Origin: Rubellimicrobium mesophilum DSM 19309
GTDB taxonomy: Bacteria > Pseudomonadota > Alphaproteobacteria > Rhodobacterales > Rhodobacteraceae
Reading direction: 5' to 3'
DNA: 64,000 nucleotides
Assembly (NCBI RefSeq): GCF_000600335.2
Contig: NZ_KK088571.1
Coordinates: 125,099 to 189,098, forward strand
Positions 8,347 to 20,434 of this stretch are shown in pieces. Both the position numbers and the translations under genes were made by a program. The notes under the pieces were generated by a model. That model was given only the letters and a program-made list of their open reading frames with translations. It had not been told where the DNA came from and ran no database searches. How positions within the stretch are numbered: position 1 is the stretch's first letter; every line of letters starts with the position of its first letter.

Positions 8347-8712
8347 ATGCCCATCGCCCCCGACCAGCTCCCCTCCGGCGCGAGCAAGCTCGCCCGAGCC
8401 CATCCCGAAATCTGGGCCGCCTATGCGGCGCTGGGCCGGGCCGTCGCCGAGGCGGGTCCGCTCGACCGCCGCACGGCGCGGCTCGTGAAGCTCGCGCTCG
8501 CCATCGGCGCGCTGTCCGAGGGGGCGGTGCATTCCCACGCGCGGCGGGGGCTGGCCGATGGCCTGAGCCCGGAGGAGCTGCGGCACGTCGCGCTGCTGGC
8601 GATCCCGACGCTGGGGCTCCCGCAGGCGACCAAGGGCATGAGCTGGATCGAGGACATCACGGGCGAGGCGGCCCGGGAGGCCAGGGCCGGGCTCGACGAG
8701 GGGCCGGCCTAG
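8347..8712 (+). CDS. Carboxymuconolactone decarboxylase (AhpD-like) family protein
   Basis: 121 residues, the usual size. The CMD pattern is clear: LDRRTARLVKLALAIGALSEGAVHSHARRGLADGLSPEELRHVALLAIPTLGLP. The CxxC of AhpD-type peroxidases is absent (GAVHSHARR in that position), so thiol peroxidase activity is unlikely. RecX follows 9 bp later on the same strand. Confidence 0.85.
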   Translation: MPIAPDQLPSGASKLARAHPEIWAAYAALGRAVAEAGPLDRRTARLVKLALAIGALSEGAVHSHARRGLADGLSPEELRHVALLAIPTLGLPQATKGMSWIEDITGEAAREARAGLDEGPA

Positions 8713-8721
8713 GCCGTCCGG

Positions 8722-9426
8722 ATGCTCGACATGGGCCGTCATCCAAGCGGATCGAAAGGTCGGGAGGCCGGAACGCATGGCGGGGAGGAGGGGTCTGCCA
8801 GGCGGGCAAGGCCCGCGCGCGGGGCCGCCTCCGCCAAGCCGCTGACGGCCGAGCGCATCCGCAACATCGCGGAGTTCTACGTGGGCCAGCGCGAGAGCAG
8901 CACCCGGATGCTGCGGGCGATGCTCGAACGGCGGCTGATGCGGCGGCTGCGGACGCTGGACCCGGAATCGGCCGAGGAGGAGAGGGCCGCCGCGATGCCG
9001 CTGATCGAGGCGGAGGTCGAGCGTCTGACGGCGGCGGGGGTGGTGGACGATGCGCGCTATGCGGGGATGAAGGCGCGCTCGGCGCTGGCCTCGGGCCGGG
9101 GGACGCTGCGCATCCTGCGCGACCTGGGGCAGAAGGGGGTGACGGGGGCGACGGCCGAGGCCGCGCTGCTCGGCGCGGCGCGCGAGCTGACCGACGAGGT
9201 CTCGGGGACGGCCGAGGCGACCGAGGTGCTGGGCGCGGCGGAGCTGGAGGCGGCGGAGGTCTTCGCGCGGAAGAAGCGGTTCGGCCCCTATCGGACGGAG
9301 CCCTTGCCCGAGGCCTGGGCCGAGCGGTCCAGGGTCTGGCGCCGCGAGGCCGGGGCTATGGCGCGGGCGGGCTTCGGGGTGGACACGATCCGCAAGGTGC
9401 TCGACCGCGAGCCGGAAGAGAGCTGA
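8722..9426 (+). CDS. recX: RecX family regulatory protein
   Basis: Residues about 38-220 match RecX, a modulator of RecA filaments built from helical triplets: LTAERIRNIAEFYVGQRESSTRMLRAMLERRLM, then VERLTAAGVVDDARYAGMKARSAL and GTLRILRDLGQKGV. The first 35 residues are low-complexity Gly/Arg/Ala sequence. An ATG at 8777 in another frame has a better ribosome site (GGGAGGCC), so the start is uncertain and a small indel near the N-terminus is possible. recA is not in the window. Confidence 0.8.
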   Translation: MLDMGRHPSGSKGREAGTHGGEEGSARRARPARGAASAKPLTAERIRNIAEFYVGQRESSTRMLRAMLERRLMRRLRTLDPESAEEERAAAMPLIEAEVERLTAAGVVDDARYAGMKARSALASGRGTLRILRDLGQKGVTGATAEAALLGAARELTDEVSGTAEATEVLGAAELEAAEVFARKKRFGPYRTEPLPEAWAERSRVWRREAGAMARAGFGVDTIRKVLDREPEES

Positions 9427-9430
9427 GCCT

Positions 9431-10120
9431 TCACTCCTGCAAGATGGCGGCGAAGGAGGCCTGGCGGGCCAGCAGCACGGCCTGGGTTCGGGTTTGGACG
9501 CCGAGCTTGCGCATGATGGCGGTGACGTGGGCCTTGACGGTGGCGTCGGCGATGGCGAGGTCGTAGGCGATCTGCTTGTTGAGCTTGCCCTCGCAGATGA
9601 GCTCGAGGATGCGGGCCTGCTGGCGGGTGAGGAGCGAGAGGCGGGCGAGGGCCTCGGCGGGGGCGGCGGCGGCGGGGGCGGCGAGGGCCAGGCCCTCGGG
9701 GACGAAGACGCCGCCCTGGCCGATGCGCGCCAGCGCGGCGCGGAACACCTCGCGGCCGGAGTGCTTGGGCACGAAGCCCGCCGCCCCGGCCTGCAGGGCG
9801 GCGGCGACCACCCGGGGGTCGTCGAGCGAGGAGACCACCACCACGGGGGCGCCGCGGGCGGCGGCGCGCAGCCGCACCAGCCCCTCGAGGCCGCTGACGT
9901 CGGGCAGGTGCAGGTCGAGCACCACCAGGTCCACCCCCTCGCCCGCCGCCAGCCGCGCAAGCGCCGCGCCCAGGCTGTCGGCCACCTCGGTGCGCCCCAC
10001 CCCCGCCACCGCCCGCAGCGTGATGGCCAGCGCGTCGCAGAACAGCGGATGGTCATCCACGACGAGCGCGCTCGCGAAGCCGCGAAGCGGCAGGGCAGAA
10101 CCAGACAACAGCGCCGGCAT
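9431..10120 (-). CDS. LuxR-type (NarL/FixJ) response regulator
   Basis: 229 residues from the ATG at 10120, which has GGAG upstream; the frame stays open further upstream. The receiver domain has SALVVDDHPLF and the phospho-acceptor Asp69 in DLVVLDLHLPD, then Ser/Lys positions in VVVVSS and GFVPKHS. The C-terminal HTH has LTRQQARILELICEGKLNKQIAYDLAIADATVKAHVTAIMRKLGV. No partner kinase is nearby. It is divergent from the aldehyde dehydrogenase gene. Related orphan regulators control alcohol and aldehyde oxidation genes in proteobacteria, so control of that operon is a reasonable inference. Confidence 0.85.
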   Translation of the reverse strand: MPALLSGSALPLRGFASALVVDDHPLFCDALAITLRAVAGVGRTEVADSLGAALARLAAGEGVDLVVLDLHLPDVSGLEGLVRLRAAARGAPVVVVSSLDDPRVVAAALQAGAAGFVPKHSGREVFRAALARIGQGGVFVPEGLALAAPAAAAPAEALARLSLLTRQQARILELICEGKLNKQIAYDLAIADATVKAHVTAIMRKLGVQTRTQAVLLARQASFAAILQE

Positions 10121-10325
10121 GGCCAGGGCTCCGGGAAAAGGGGGGGCTCCCCCGTAGACTAGCAGTCCCCGCTGCCCGCGCCACCTCCACAAAGGTCGGA
10201 GACCGGGGACGACCCTCGCCGGGCGATCTGGCTCCAACCCTACGACCTATGTCGCGGCTGACCGTCCGAGTCGTCTCTGGCAGGTTCCCCTCGGGCCGCG
10301 AGGAGGCGGCGTCAGGGAGAAGGTC

Positions 10326-11843
10326 ATGAACAAGGTCGAACATTTCCGCGTGGCGGGCTCGCCCTACAAGACGCGCTACGACAACTTCATCGGCGGCAAG
10401 TTCGTGGCTCCGAACGCCGGCCGCTACTTCGAGAACACCTCGCCCGTCACCGGCCAGGTCCTCTGCGAGATCGCCCGCTCGGACGCGTCCGACGTCGAGG
10501 CCGCGCTGGACGCCGCCCACGCGGCGAAGGATAGCTGGGGCAAGACCTCGGCCGCCCACCGCGCGGTGATCCTCAACAAGATCGCCGACCGCATGGAGGA
10601 GAACCTGTCCCTCCTCGCCACCGCCGAGACCTGGGACAACGGCAAGCCCATCCGCGAGACGACCGCCGCCGACCTTCCGCTGGCCATCGACCACTTCCGC
10701 TACTTCGCCGGGGTCGTCCGCGCCCAGGAAGGCGGGATCTCCGAGATCGACCACGACACCATCGCCTACCACTTCCACGAGCCGCTGGGCGTCGTCGGCC
10801 AGATCATCCCCTGGAACTTCCCGCTGCTGATGGCGACCTGGAAGCTCGCCCCAGCGCTCGCCGCCGGCAACTGCGTGGTCATCAAGCCCGCCGAGCAGAC
10901 CCCCGCGTCGATCATGCTCTGGGTGGAGCTGATCGCCGACCTGCTGCCCCCGGGCGTGCTCAACGTCGTCAACGGCTTCGGCCTCGAGGCCGGCAAGCCG
11001 CTGGCCTCCTCGAACCGGATCGCCAAGATCGCCTTCACCGGCGAGACGACGACGGGCCGGCTCATCATGCAGTACGCGTCGCAGAACCTGATCCCCGTGA
11101 CTCTGGAACTCGGCGGCAAGTCCCCGAACATCTTCTTCAAGGACGTGACCCGCGAGGACGACGACTTCTTCGACAAGGCCATCGAAGGCTTCGTGATGTT
11201 CGCGCTGAACCAGGGCGAGGTCTGCACCTGCCCGTCGCGCGCCCTGATCCACGAGTCGATCTACGACCAGTTCATGGAGCGCGCCCTCAAGCGCGTCGAG
11301 GCCATCGTCCAGGGTGACCCGCTGGACCCGGCGACCATGATCGGCGCGCAGGCCTCGTCCGAGCAGCTCGAGAAGATCCTGTCCTACATGGACATCGGCC
11401 GCCAGGAAGGCGCCGAGGTGCTGACGGGCGGCGAGCGCGCCGTGATGCAGGGCGACCTCGCGAACGGCTATTACGTCAAGCCGACCGTCTTCAAGGGCAC
11501 CAACAAGATGCGGATCTTCCAGGAGGAGATCTTCGGGCCCGTCGTCTCGGTCACGACCTTCAAGGACGAGGACGAGGCGCTGCACATCGCCAACGACACG
11601 CTCTACGGGCTTGGCGCGGGCGTGTGGTCGCGCGAGGCGAACACCTGCTACCGCTTCGGCCGCGCGATCCAGGCGGGCCGGGTCTGGACCAACTGCTATC
11701 ACGCCTACCCGGCCCACGCGGCCTTCGGCGGCTACAAGCAGTCGGGCATCGGCCGGGAGAACCACCTCGACATGCTGTCGCACTACCAGCAGACCAAGAA
11801 CATGCTGGTGAGCTACTCGCCCAAGAAGCTCGGCTTCTTCTGA
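10326..11843 (+). CDS. NAD-dependent aldehyde dehydrogenase (AldB/ExaC/AcoD type)
   Basis: 505 residues behind GGGAGAAGGTC. The family landmarks are present: [23 protein letters not shown], general base Glu261 in LELGGKSPN, nucleophile Cys300 in [13 protein letters not shown], and [10 protein letters not shown]. This subfamily ([25 protein letters not shown]) oxidises acetaldehyde and other short aldehydes to acids with NAD. The downstream DUF779 gene is the usual partner of this subfamily. Confidence 0.93.
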   Translation: MNKVEHFRVAGSPYKTRYDNFIGGKFVAPNAGRYFENTSPVTGQVLCEIARSDASDVEAALDAAHAAKDSWGKTSAAHRAVILNKIADRMEENLSLLATAETWDNGKPIRETTAADLPLAIDHFRYFAGVVRAQEGGISEIDHDTIAYHFHEPLGVVGQIIPWNFPLLMATWKLAPALAAGNCVVIKPAEQTPASIMLWVELIADLLPPGVLNVVNGFGLEAGKPLASSNRIAKIAFTGETTTGRLIMQYASQNLIPVTLELGGKSPNIFFKDVTREDDDFFDKAIEGFVMFALNQGEVCTCPSRALIHESIYDQFMERALKRVEAIVQGDPLDPATMIGAQASSEQLEKILSYMDIGRQEGAEVLTGGERAVMQGDLANGYYVKPTVFKGTNKMRIFQEEIFGPVVSVTTFKDEDEALHIANDTLYGLGAGVWSREANTCYRFGRAIQAGRVWTNCYHAYPAHAAFGGYKQSGIGRENHLDMLSHYQQTKNMLVSYSPKKLGFF

Positions 11844-11871
11844 GCCGGAGCGCGAGGGACCGGAGAGGCGC

Positions 11872-11899
11872 GGGCGCGCGGGGCATCCCCCGCGCGCCC
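11872..11899 (+). terminator. Perfect 12-bp hairpin between aldehyde dehydrogenase and DUF779
   Basis: GGGCGCGCGGGG pairs with CCCCGCGCGCCC around the loop CATC, followed by only TTT. It could act as a partial terminator that lowers DUF779 expression relative to the dehydrogenase, or protect the upstream mRNA. Confidence 0.65.
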
Positions 11900-11922
11900 T
11901 TTCCGCATGAGAGGATGACGCC

Positions 11923-12288
11923 ATGAACGACATGACGACCGCGACCGAGACGCTGGACAAGGTCACCGCCACGCCCGAGGCGCTGGCGCTGCTGGCCGAG
12001 ATCGTGGCCGACCACGGGCCGGTGCTGTTCCACCAGTCGGGCGGCTGCTGCGACGGGTCCTCGCCCATGTGCTATCCGCAGGGGGAGTTCATCGTCGGCG
12101 ACCTCGACGTGAAGCTGGGCGAGATCGGCGGGATGCCGGTCTACATCTCGAGCAGCCAGTACGAGGCGTGGAAGCACACCGACCTCGTCATCGACGTGGT
12201 GCCGGGGCGGGGCGGGATGTTCTCCCTCGACAATGGGCGGGAGAAGCGGTTCCTGACGCGGTCGACCATCTGCGTCCGGCCGGATTGA
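11923..12288 (+). CDS. DUF779 domain-containing protein
   Basis: 121 residues with start ATG behind GAGGATGACGCC. The DUF779 core is clear: GPVLFHQSGGCCDGSSPMCYP, then DVKLGEIGGMPVYIS and DLVIDVVPGRGGMFSLDNGREKRFLTRS. The conserved GGCCDGS and MCYP cysteines suggest a metal or thiol role. The family is regularly encoded beside ExaC/AldB-type aldehyde dehydrogenases and may assist their maturation or function; no activity is established. Confidence 0.88.
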   Translation: MNDMTTATETLDKVTATPEALALLAEIVADHGPVLFHQSGGCCDGSSPMCYPQGEFIVGDLDVKLGEIGGMPVYISSSQYEAWKHTDLVIDVVPGRGGMFSLDNGREKRFLTRSTICVRPD

Positions 12289-12402
12289 GGACGCAACTTC
12301 CCCTACCCCGCCGGGCGGCGACCCGGGGACAGGATCACCCTGGCAGAGAAATCCTAAAGAACCGTTGACGGCCGCGAGGATTCTCGTGGCCGGAGCGGAG
12401 CC

Positions 12403-12437
12403 GGTCGCAGGGGACGCGGGCCGCGATCCCTGCGACC
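12403..12437. terminator. Hairpin in the convergent gap between DUF779 and the sugar ABC ATPase
   Basis: GGTCGCAGGG (12403-12412) pairs perfectly with CCCTGCGACC (12428-12437); the interior can pair further (GCGGGCCGC). It sits between convergent genes and may end transcription from both sides. No T tract is present. Confidence 0.4.
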
Positions 12438-12452
12438 AGTTGGGCTGTGGTC

Positions 12453-13514
<1,062 letters not shown>

Positions 13515-13523
13515 TCTGCTCTC

Positions 13524-14567
13524 TTACTGCGGGAGTTCGATCTGCATCTTCACCTCGCCCGGGGGCGCGGCGGCGGCCACCTCGAAGGCGTGGACGCTCT
13601 CGTCGAAGGCGAAGGTGCGGGTGATGAGGGGCTTCACGTCGATGGCGCCCGAGGACAGCATCGCCACGCAGCGCGGGAAGACATGGGCGTAGCGGAAGAC
13701 GTGCTCCACCCGCGCCTCGCGCACCATGGCCTTGCCGACGCTGTAGGGGATGTCGTGGACCTGGCTGCCGATGAAGACGACCCGGCCGCCGGGGCAGAGG
13801 GGATCGAAGACACCGGACGCGGCCTTGGGGCTGCCCGAGCATTCGAGGACGATCTCGACGCCCCAGCCGTCCGTGGCCTTGAGGATCTCCTGGGTGAGGT
13901 CCTGCTTGGCCACGTTGATGGGCGTGATCGGCCCGAGGCTCGCGGCCAGTTCGAGCTTGCGGTCGTCGATGTCGCTCACGAAGACCCGCGCGCAGCCGGC
14001 GGCGAGCGCGGAGAGCGCCGTGACGAGGCCGATCGGGCCGGCGCCGATCACCAGGGCGATGTCGCCGGGCTTCACCTGCGCCTTGGTCGCCGCATGGACG
14101 CCCACGGCCAGGGGCTCGACCATCGCGGCCTCGGCGAAGGAGACGTTGTCGGGGAGCTTGAAGGTGAAGGCCTCGGGGTGGACGACGGTCGGGCGCAGGA
14201 TGCCGTGCACCGGGGGGGTGGCCCAGAAGCGGACGGCCGGGTCGATGTTGTACATCCCCATCCGCGTCGCGCGGCTGTTGGGGTCGGGGATGCCCGGCTC
14301 CATGCAGACGCGGTCGCCCTCGTTCAGGGTCGTGACCTCCGGGCCGACCTCGACCACGGTGCCCGAGGCCTCGTGCCCCAGGATCATCGGCGCCTTGACC
14401 TGGAAGACGCCGATGCCGCCATGGGTGTAGTAGTGGACGTCCGACCCGCAGATGCCGACGGTGTGCAGCTTGATGCGGACGTCGCGCGGGCCCATCGGCT
14501 CCTCGCGCTCGATGGGGTAGTCGCGGAGCGAGAGCTTGCCCTTCTCCTCGAGGACCAGGGATTTCAT
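13524..14567 (-). CDS. NAD(P)-dependent zinc polyol dehydrogenase (xylitol/sorbitol dehydrogenase type)
   Basis: 347 residues of the medium-chain dehydrogenase family. Catalytic zinc ligands are Cys in [17 protein letters not shown], His-Glu in [10 protein letters not shown], and a Glu in [13 protein letters not shown]. The Rossmann motif is [10 protein letters not shown]. The structural-zinc lobe has no four-cysteine cluster ([18 protein letters not shown]), as in sorbitol and xylitol dehydrogenases. It should oxidise a pentitol or hexitol to a ketose. It lies 9 bp before the ATPase within the transporter operon. Confidence 0.88.
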   Translation of the reverse strand: MKSLVLEEKGKLSLRDYPIEREEPMGPRDVRIKLHTVGICGSDVHYYTHGGIGVFQVKAPMILGHEASGTVVEVGPEVTTLNEGDRVCMEPGIPDPNSRATRMGMYNIDPAVRFWATPPVHGILRPTVVHPEAFTFKLPDNVSFAEAAMVEPLAVGVHAATKAQVKPGDIALVIGAGPIGLVTALSALAAGCARVFVSDIDDRKLELAASLGPITPINVAKQDLTQEILKATDGWGVEIVLECSGSPKAASGVFDPLCPGGRVVFIGSQVHDIPYSVGKAMVREARVEHVFRYAHVFPRCVAMLSSGAIDVKPLITRTFAFDESVHAFEVAAAAPPGEVKMQIELPQ

Positions 14568-14604
14568 GGCGTGGTCTCCTTCCTGGGGCTGCCGGCCAGG
14601 GGCC

Positions 14605-14838
14605 TCAACCCTTCCATATGATGAGCGCGCCCAGGGCGAGCACGATCAGGTGGCAGATCGTCAGCGGGGCGGCCTGCTCGATGAAGCGGAGCCAGAACAG
14701 CTCCAGGGCGACCCCGAGGTAGATGGCGATGAAGAGCCGGTCGAACCAGTTCGTCACGATGGGGAGGAAGCCCCGGCGGATGCGGCGGCGCGGCTTGGCG
14801 ACCACGCCCTCGTCCAGTTCGTCGGGATTGGTGAGCAC
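14605..14838 (-). CDS. Small membrane protein of the polyol transporter operon
   Basis: 77 residues starting at GTG, five bases after the downstream-type permease stop, with GGAGTAGCCCCC upstream. A basic N-terminus (KPRRRIRR) precedes two hydrophobic segments ([16 protein letters not shown] and [16 protein letters not shown]). I do not recognise a named family. Its place between permease and dehydrogenase suggests a transporter accessory role. Confidence 0.65.
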   Translation of the reverse strand: MLTNPDELDEGVVAKPRRRIRRGFLPIVTNWFDRLFIAIYLGVALELFWLRFIEQAAPLTICHLIVLALGALIIWKG

Positions 14839-14843
14839 GGGGG

Positions 14844-15680
14844 CTACTCCTTGACCGCGCCGAAGGTCAGGCCGGCGACGATGTGGCGCTGCACGACGGC
14901 GAAGATGACCAGCGCGGGGATCAGGGTGATGATCGAGATCGAGGCCATCTTGCCCCACTCCGTCCCCGTGGTCGTCACGTATTCCGACAGGCCCGTCGTG
15001 ATCGTCCGGGCGTTGAAGCTGGTGAGCGTCGCGGCGAGGAGGAACTCGTTCCAGGCGAAGACCCAGGTGAGGATCAGCGTCACCGCGAGGCCGGGCTTGG
15101 CGAGGGGCCAGACGACCTGCCGGATCACTTGGCCTGTGGTCGCGCCGTCCACGGTCGCGGCCTCGTCGAGCTCCCTCGGGATGCCGTCGATGGTGGGGCG
15201 GAGCGTCCAGATCGCGAAGGGCAGGTTGAAGGTGCAGTAGAGCAGGATCATGCCGATCCGGGTGTCGTAGAGCTTCCAGTCGCCGATGGCGAAGACCTGC
15301 GTGAATAGGAGGAACAGGGGCAGCAGGAACACCGCCGCCGGGGCCATGCGGTTGGTGATCGTCCAGAAGAAGATGTTCTCCTTGCCGCCCAAGTCGTAGC
15401 GCGACAGCGCGTAGCAGGCGAAGAAGGCGAGCGTGGTGACGAGGACGGCGTTGCCGGTCGAGATGATGACCGAGTTCATCATGTAGCGGCGCAGCGTCTC
15501 GTCCGTGAAGACCTCGGCGTAGTTGGCCCAGTAGGCGCGATCGAGGATCAGGCTCGGCGTGGTGAAGAGGTCCACGGGCGGCTTCACCGAGATGACGAAG
15601 AGCCAGTAGATCGGGAACAGCGTGGCGAAGCTGATGACCAGCCAGAGCAGCAGCGAGAGGACGGGGTTGCCGGGCCGCAT
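14844..15680 (-). CDS. Carbohydrate ABC transporter permease (MalG/UgpE type)
   Basis: 278 residues from the ATG that overlaps the preceding permease stop (TGATG). Six hydrophobic segments are visible; the EAA loop, which contacts the ATPase, is ELDEAATVDGATTGQVIRQV. TLFPIYWLFVISVKPP at the first helix is typical of the second permease of sugar and polyol importers. Confidence 0.9.
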   Translation of the reverse strand: MRPGNPVLSLLLWLVISFATLFPIYWLFVISVKPPVDLFTTPSLILDRAYWANYAEVFTDETLRRYMMNSVIISTGNAVLVTTLAFFACYALSRYDLGGKENIFFWTITNRMAPAAVFLLPLFLLFTQVFAIGDWKLYDTRIGMILLYCTFNLPFAIWTLRPTIDGIPRELDEAATVDGATTGQVIRQVVWPLAKPGLAVTLILTWVFAWNEFLLAATLTSFNARTITTGLSEYVTTTGTEWGKMASISIITLIPALVIFAVVQRHIVAGLTFGAVKE

Positions 15681-16560
15681 CAGGTGGGCTCCTTCCGGGC
15701 GCGGGGGCGACGAGGGCGACATAAAGGACCCAGCACATCATCAGCGTCAGGTAGAGCACGATGATGGAGATCGCCGAGCCGTAGCCGTAATCGGTCTTGG
15801 GGAAGACGAGCTTCCAGATGTGGAGGCCCACGTAGCGGGTCGAGGCGCCCGGGCCACCGCCCGTCAGCATCCAGATCTCGTCGACGGTGCGGAGCGCGTC
15901 CATCAGGCGGATGAAGACGGTGGCCAGGATCGCGGGACGGATCATCGGCAGGGTGATGTGCCAGAAGATCTGCCGCCGGTTCGCGCCGTCGATCTGCGCC
16001 TGCTCGAACGGCTCCTTGGGGAGGGCCAGCAGCGCGGCGAGGAGCGTGAGCGTCACGAGCGGCGTCCAGTGCCAGACATCCATGATGACGGTCAGCACAA
16101 AGGCCGAGGTCGCGTCGCGGCCGATGTTGAGGTCGTAGCCGAACCATTCGTTCAGCAGGTGGGGGATGATGCCGATGGAGGGCGTCGTCATCAGCCTCCA
16201 GACCGAGCCCACGACGATGGGGGCCACGATCAGCGGCAGGGTGTGGACCGTGCGGAAGAGCGACTTGCCGGGGAAATCCCGCATCAGGAGCTGCGCGAGG
16301 AGGTAGCCCAGGATCACCTCGCTGCCGACGGCGAAGACGGCGAACTTGAGCGTGAGGCCCACCGAGAGCAGGAACTCGGAGTCGAAGACGAGGCGGCGGA
16401 AGTTCTGCGCCCCATTGAAGACCATGTCCGGGCTCGCGCCGAAGGGGTTCCAGCGGTGGAAGGCCACCCAGAGGACGTAGAGGAACGGGGCGATCCCGAA
16501 GACGCCCAGAATCGCGAGGGTCGGCGCCAGCATCAGCCAGCCGGTTCTGTTGGAGCGCAT
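15680..16560 (-). CDS. Carbohydrate ABC transporter permease (MalF/UgpA type, frameshifted at the end)
   Basis: About 293 residues with six membrane segments; the EAA loop is PFEQAQIDGANRRQIFWHIT. The frame runs to CWVLYVALVAP at about 15710 and then reads on without a stop. One extra C in the C5 run there would give RARKEPT and a TGA at 15680-15682 that overlaps the next ATG. The break therefore looks like a one-base loss in a C run. Confidence 0.85.
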
Positions 16561-16591
16561 GGGATCCCTTGCGGTGCCGTGGGGTGCGAAA

Positions 16592-16621
16592 GGGGCCGCC
16601 GCTGCCCTGAGCGGCGGCCCC
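16592..16621 (-). terminator. Perfect 12-bp hairpin between binding protein and first permease
   Basis: GGGGCCGCCGCT pairs with AGCGGCGGCCCC around a 6-base loop, followed on the minus strand by TTT. Hairpins here commonly make binding protein more abundant than permeases by partial termination or mRNA protection. Confidence 0.65.
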
Positions 16622-16636
16622 GGTCGCGCGGTCAGG

Positions 16637-18063
<1,427 letters not shown>

Positions 18064-18070
<7 letters not shown>

Positions 18071-19245
18071 CGACTCCTCCTTGCGTTTCCGATTCTTGCC
18101 AGGGCCTCGCGGCCGCCGTCGGTCCGGGGCTTGCCCCCGCCTTCGGTCGTCCGGCCGCTTGTCCTCCCCGGCCGGGCGCTGGATCCGCCTGCCAGGCCGG
18201 CCCTTCGAGGGCTGCGCCTGACGACGGGGAAAGCATAGGCGGGGCAAGCTCCTCTGCGCCACGCGCGGTTCGCCGGCGACCTATACTTTTCCGCCGCTCG
18301 TCGTCCCGGGAATGCCCTAGGCCGCGCCGTCGCGCCCTTCTCGGAACGGATCGGGCCGCGCTTCGGTCGCCACCTTCTGGGCGCCCGCCTCCACTCGGAC
18401 GGGGTCCGGCCGCAGACCTTGATGAACTGCCGGTTGAAGTTGGCGACGTTGTTGAAGCCGACCTCGAAGCAGATGTCGGTGATGGGCAGCCGGCTCTGGG
18501 TGAGGAGCGTGCAGGCGGCATAGACCCGCGCGAGCACCAGGTAGCGCGCGAAGGTGTGCCCGGTCTGGCGCTTGAACAGCCGGGAGAAGGCCTGCGGCGC
18601 CAGACCGCAATGGTACGCCACGGAGGCGAGGTCGATCTCCTCGGCGTAGTGCTCCAGGATGAAGCGCATGGCGGCGTCCAGCTCGGGCGGGAGGTCGGCG
18701 GGCGCGCCGTTCGGCGCGAGGCGCGACAGCCGCCGCCGTTCCCCCGGCTCCCGCGCGAGGCGCTCCATCAGGCGCAGGAACAGGATCGCCCGCTCGGCCC
18801 CCTGCGCGGCCCCGATCCCGGAGAGCAGGGCCTGCCCCGCCCGCGCCGTGGCGCCGGTGAACTCCAGCCCGAAGGCCGCTTCCTCGAAGAGGGCGCGGAG
18901 CCCCGCGAACTCGGGGCACATCCCGGTCAGCCGGTCCACCCAGTCCTGCGTGAACTGGACCAGCATGTCCCGCCCGTGCAGCACCTCGCCGGGGCCCAGG
19001 GTGCTGACCCAGTTGTGCGGCAGGTTGGGCCCGGTCAGGACGAGGCATCCGGGCGCGAACTCGCCCATGTAGTCGCCGACCATCATCACGCCGCCCCGGT
19101 GCCGGGTCAGGTGCAGCTCGTATTCCGGGTGGTAGTGCCATTTGGCGAGATGGTGCGGGTAGTCGTGGACGAACCAGCGGAACGATTCGGCCGGTGGGCA
19201 GATGATGACCTCGTAGTCGGGAACGATGCGGACGTTCGCCTTCAT
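18064..19245 (-). CDS. AraC family transcriptional regulator
   Basis: The N-terminal cupin-like sensor ([24 protein letters not shown]) and the C-terminal double HTH ([26 protein letters not shown], then [20 protein letters not shown]) form a normal regulator to about residue 290. The last 100 residues are Arg/Pro-rich and unlike the family; the frame runs 7 bases into the binding protein gene. A one-base shift after SEWRR would end the protein at 18317 with a more typical tail, so the extension is probably an artefact. It likely activates the polyol operon. Confidence 0.82.
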
Positions 19246-19489
19246 CCTCTCCCCTCTCCAGGTGGCTCCGGGTATCGGTGCCCGACGTCATGCCTTCGGC
19301 CGCAGTGGGCCGCGCCGTCTTCATTCCAGGGGCAAACCGGACTGCCCGAACCGATACCTGGGCCAGATCGAAGGCGGCGAACCCATGGGTTGTCAATGAA
19401 AATACCTGCTGCGGCGCGGCAACATGACCTGTCGTGCCCGACGAAGAACAGCAGCCTTGACGCGACGGCCGAGCTGGATTTGCATGTGG

Positions 19490-19500
19490 TCGCAACATAT
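19490..19500 (+). promoter_or_regulatory. TCGCAACATAT motif upstream of the epimerase gene
   Basis: The 11-mer lies 17 bases before the epimerase start. Its exact reverse complement lies upstream of the PfkB kinase gene (21680-21690). The ROK repressor gene sits between these two promoters, so a shared operator or promoter element is plausible. Confidence 0.35.
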
Positions 19501-19517
19501 TCCGTTCGAGGGCAGAG

Positions 19518-20407
19518 ATGACGATCAACCGTCTGGGTATACATTCCTTCGTCTGGACCGGAGGAGCGACTCAGGAAGGTCTCGAGAAGGCCATGGAGGA
19601 CTCGGCCGCCTGCGGGTTCCGGCTGATCGAGCTGGCCTATCTGCGGCCCGAGAAGTTCGACCTCGACCGGCTTGCGAGGCGCGCGCAGGCGCTGGACCTC
19701 GACATCGCGGTCACGATGGGGCTGCCGGTCTCGGCCGACGTCTCCAGCGAGGACGCAGGCGTCGTGAAGGCGGGGAGGAGCTGCTGGCCTCGGCCGTCGC
19801 GGCCGTGCGGGACATCGGGGGCTCCAAGCTGGGCGGCATCCTGTATTCCGCGCACACGAAATACGGGACCATGCCCAGCGACCGGGGCCGCAGGAACAGC
19901 GTCGCGGCGATCGCCAGGACGGCCGAGGTCGCCAAGTCGGCCGGCGTCGACCTCGTGCTGGAGGTCGTGAACCGGTTCGAGACGAACCTCCTCAACACCA
20001 CCGCGCAGGGGCTGGAGTTCATCGCGGCCACCGGATCGGACCATGTGCGGCTGCACCTCGACACTTTCCACATGAACATCGAGGAGGCCAATCCGGCCGC
20101 CGCGATCCGGCTCGCGGGGGACAAGCTCGGCTACTTCCACATCGGGGAGAGCAACCGGGGCTACCTGGGCGACGGCGTGATCGACTTCGCGGGCATCTTC
20201 GATGCGCTGCTCGACATCGGCTACGAGCGCGACGTGACCTTCGAGTCCTTCTCGGGCGCCGTCGTGGACGAGAGCCTGTCGCTCGCCTGCGCGATCTGGC
20301 GCGACACCTGGACCGAGAGCCTGCCGCTCGCGCGCCACGCCAAGGCCTTCATCGACCTGAAGGTGGACGAGGCGGCCCGCCGCCGCGCCACGAACGCCCG
20401 GCCCTGA
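19518..20407 (+). CDS. Ketose 3-epimerase (D-tagatose/D-psicose 3-epimerase family, frameshifted)
   Basis: About 296 residues once joined; a TIM barrel of the xylose-isomerase-like fold. The metal ligands are visible as Glu in LVLEVVNRFETN, Asp in LDTFHMNIEE, His in FHIGESNRGYLGDG and Glu in VTFESFSG. FHMNIEE and GESNRGYLG are hallmarks of D-tagatose/L-ribulose 3-epimerases. The frame breaks at about 19772 (GVVKAG then EELLASA); one more G in a G4 run restores it. It should interconvert ketoses formed by the polyol dehydrogenases. Confidence 0.85.
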
Positions 20408-20434
20408 GCGGGCGCCGCACGCGGGATCCATGCC

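Noticed and set aside
8068..10056. 662-codon minus-strand frame over RecX and the response regulator
   Set aside because: Low-complexity Ser/Arg/Pro sequence; the real genes are in other frames with clear domains.
15680..16147. Separate small gene overlapping the first sugar permease
   Set aside because: It is a shadow frame; only its last codons are used, as the repaired end of the permease.
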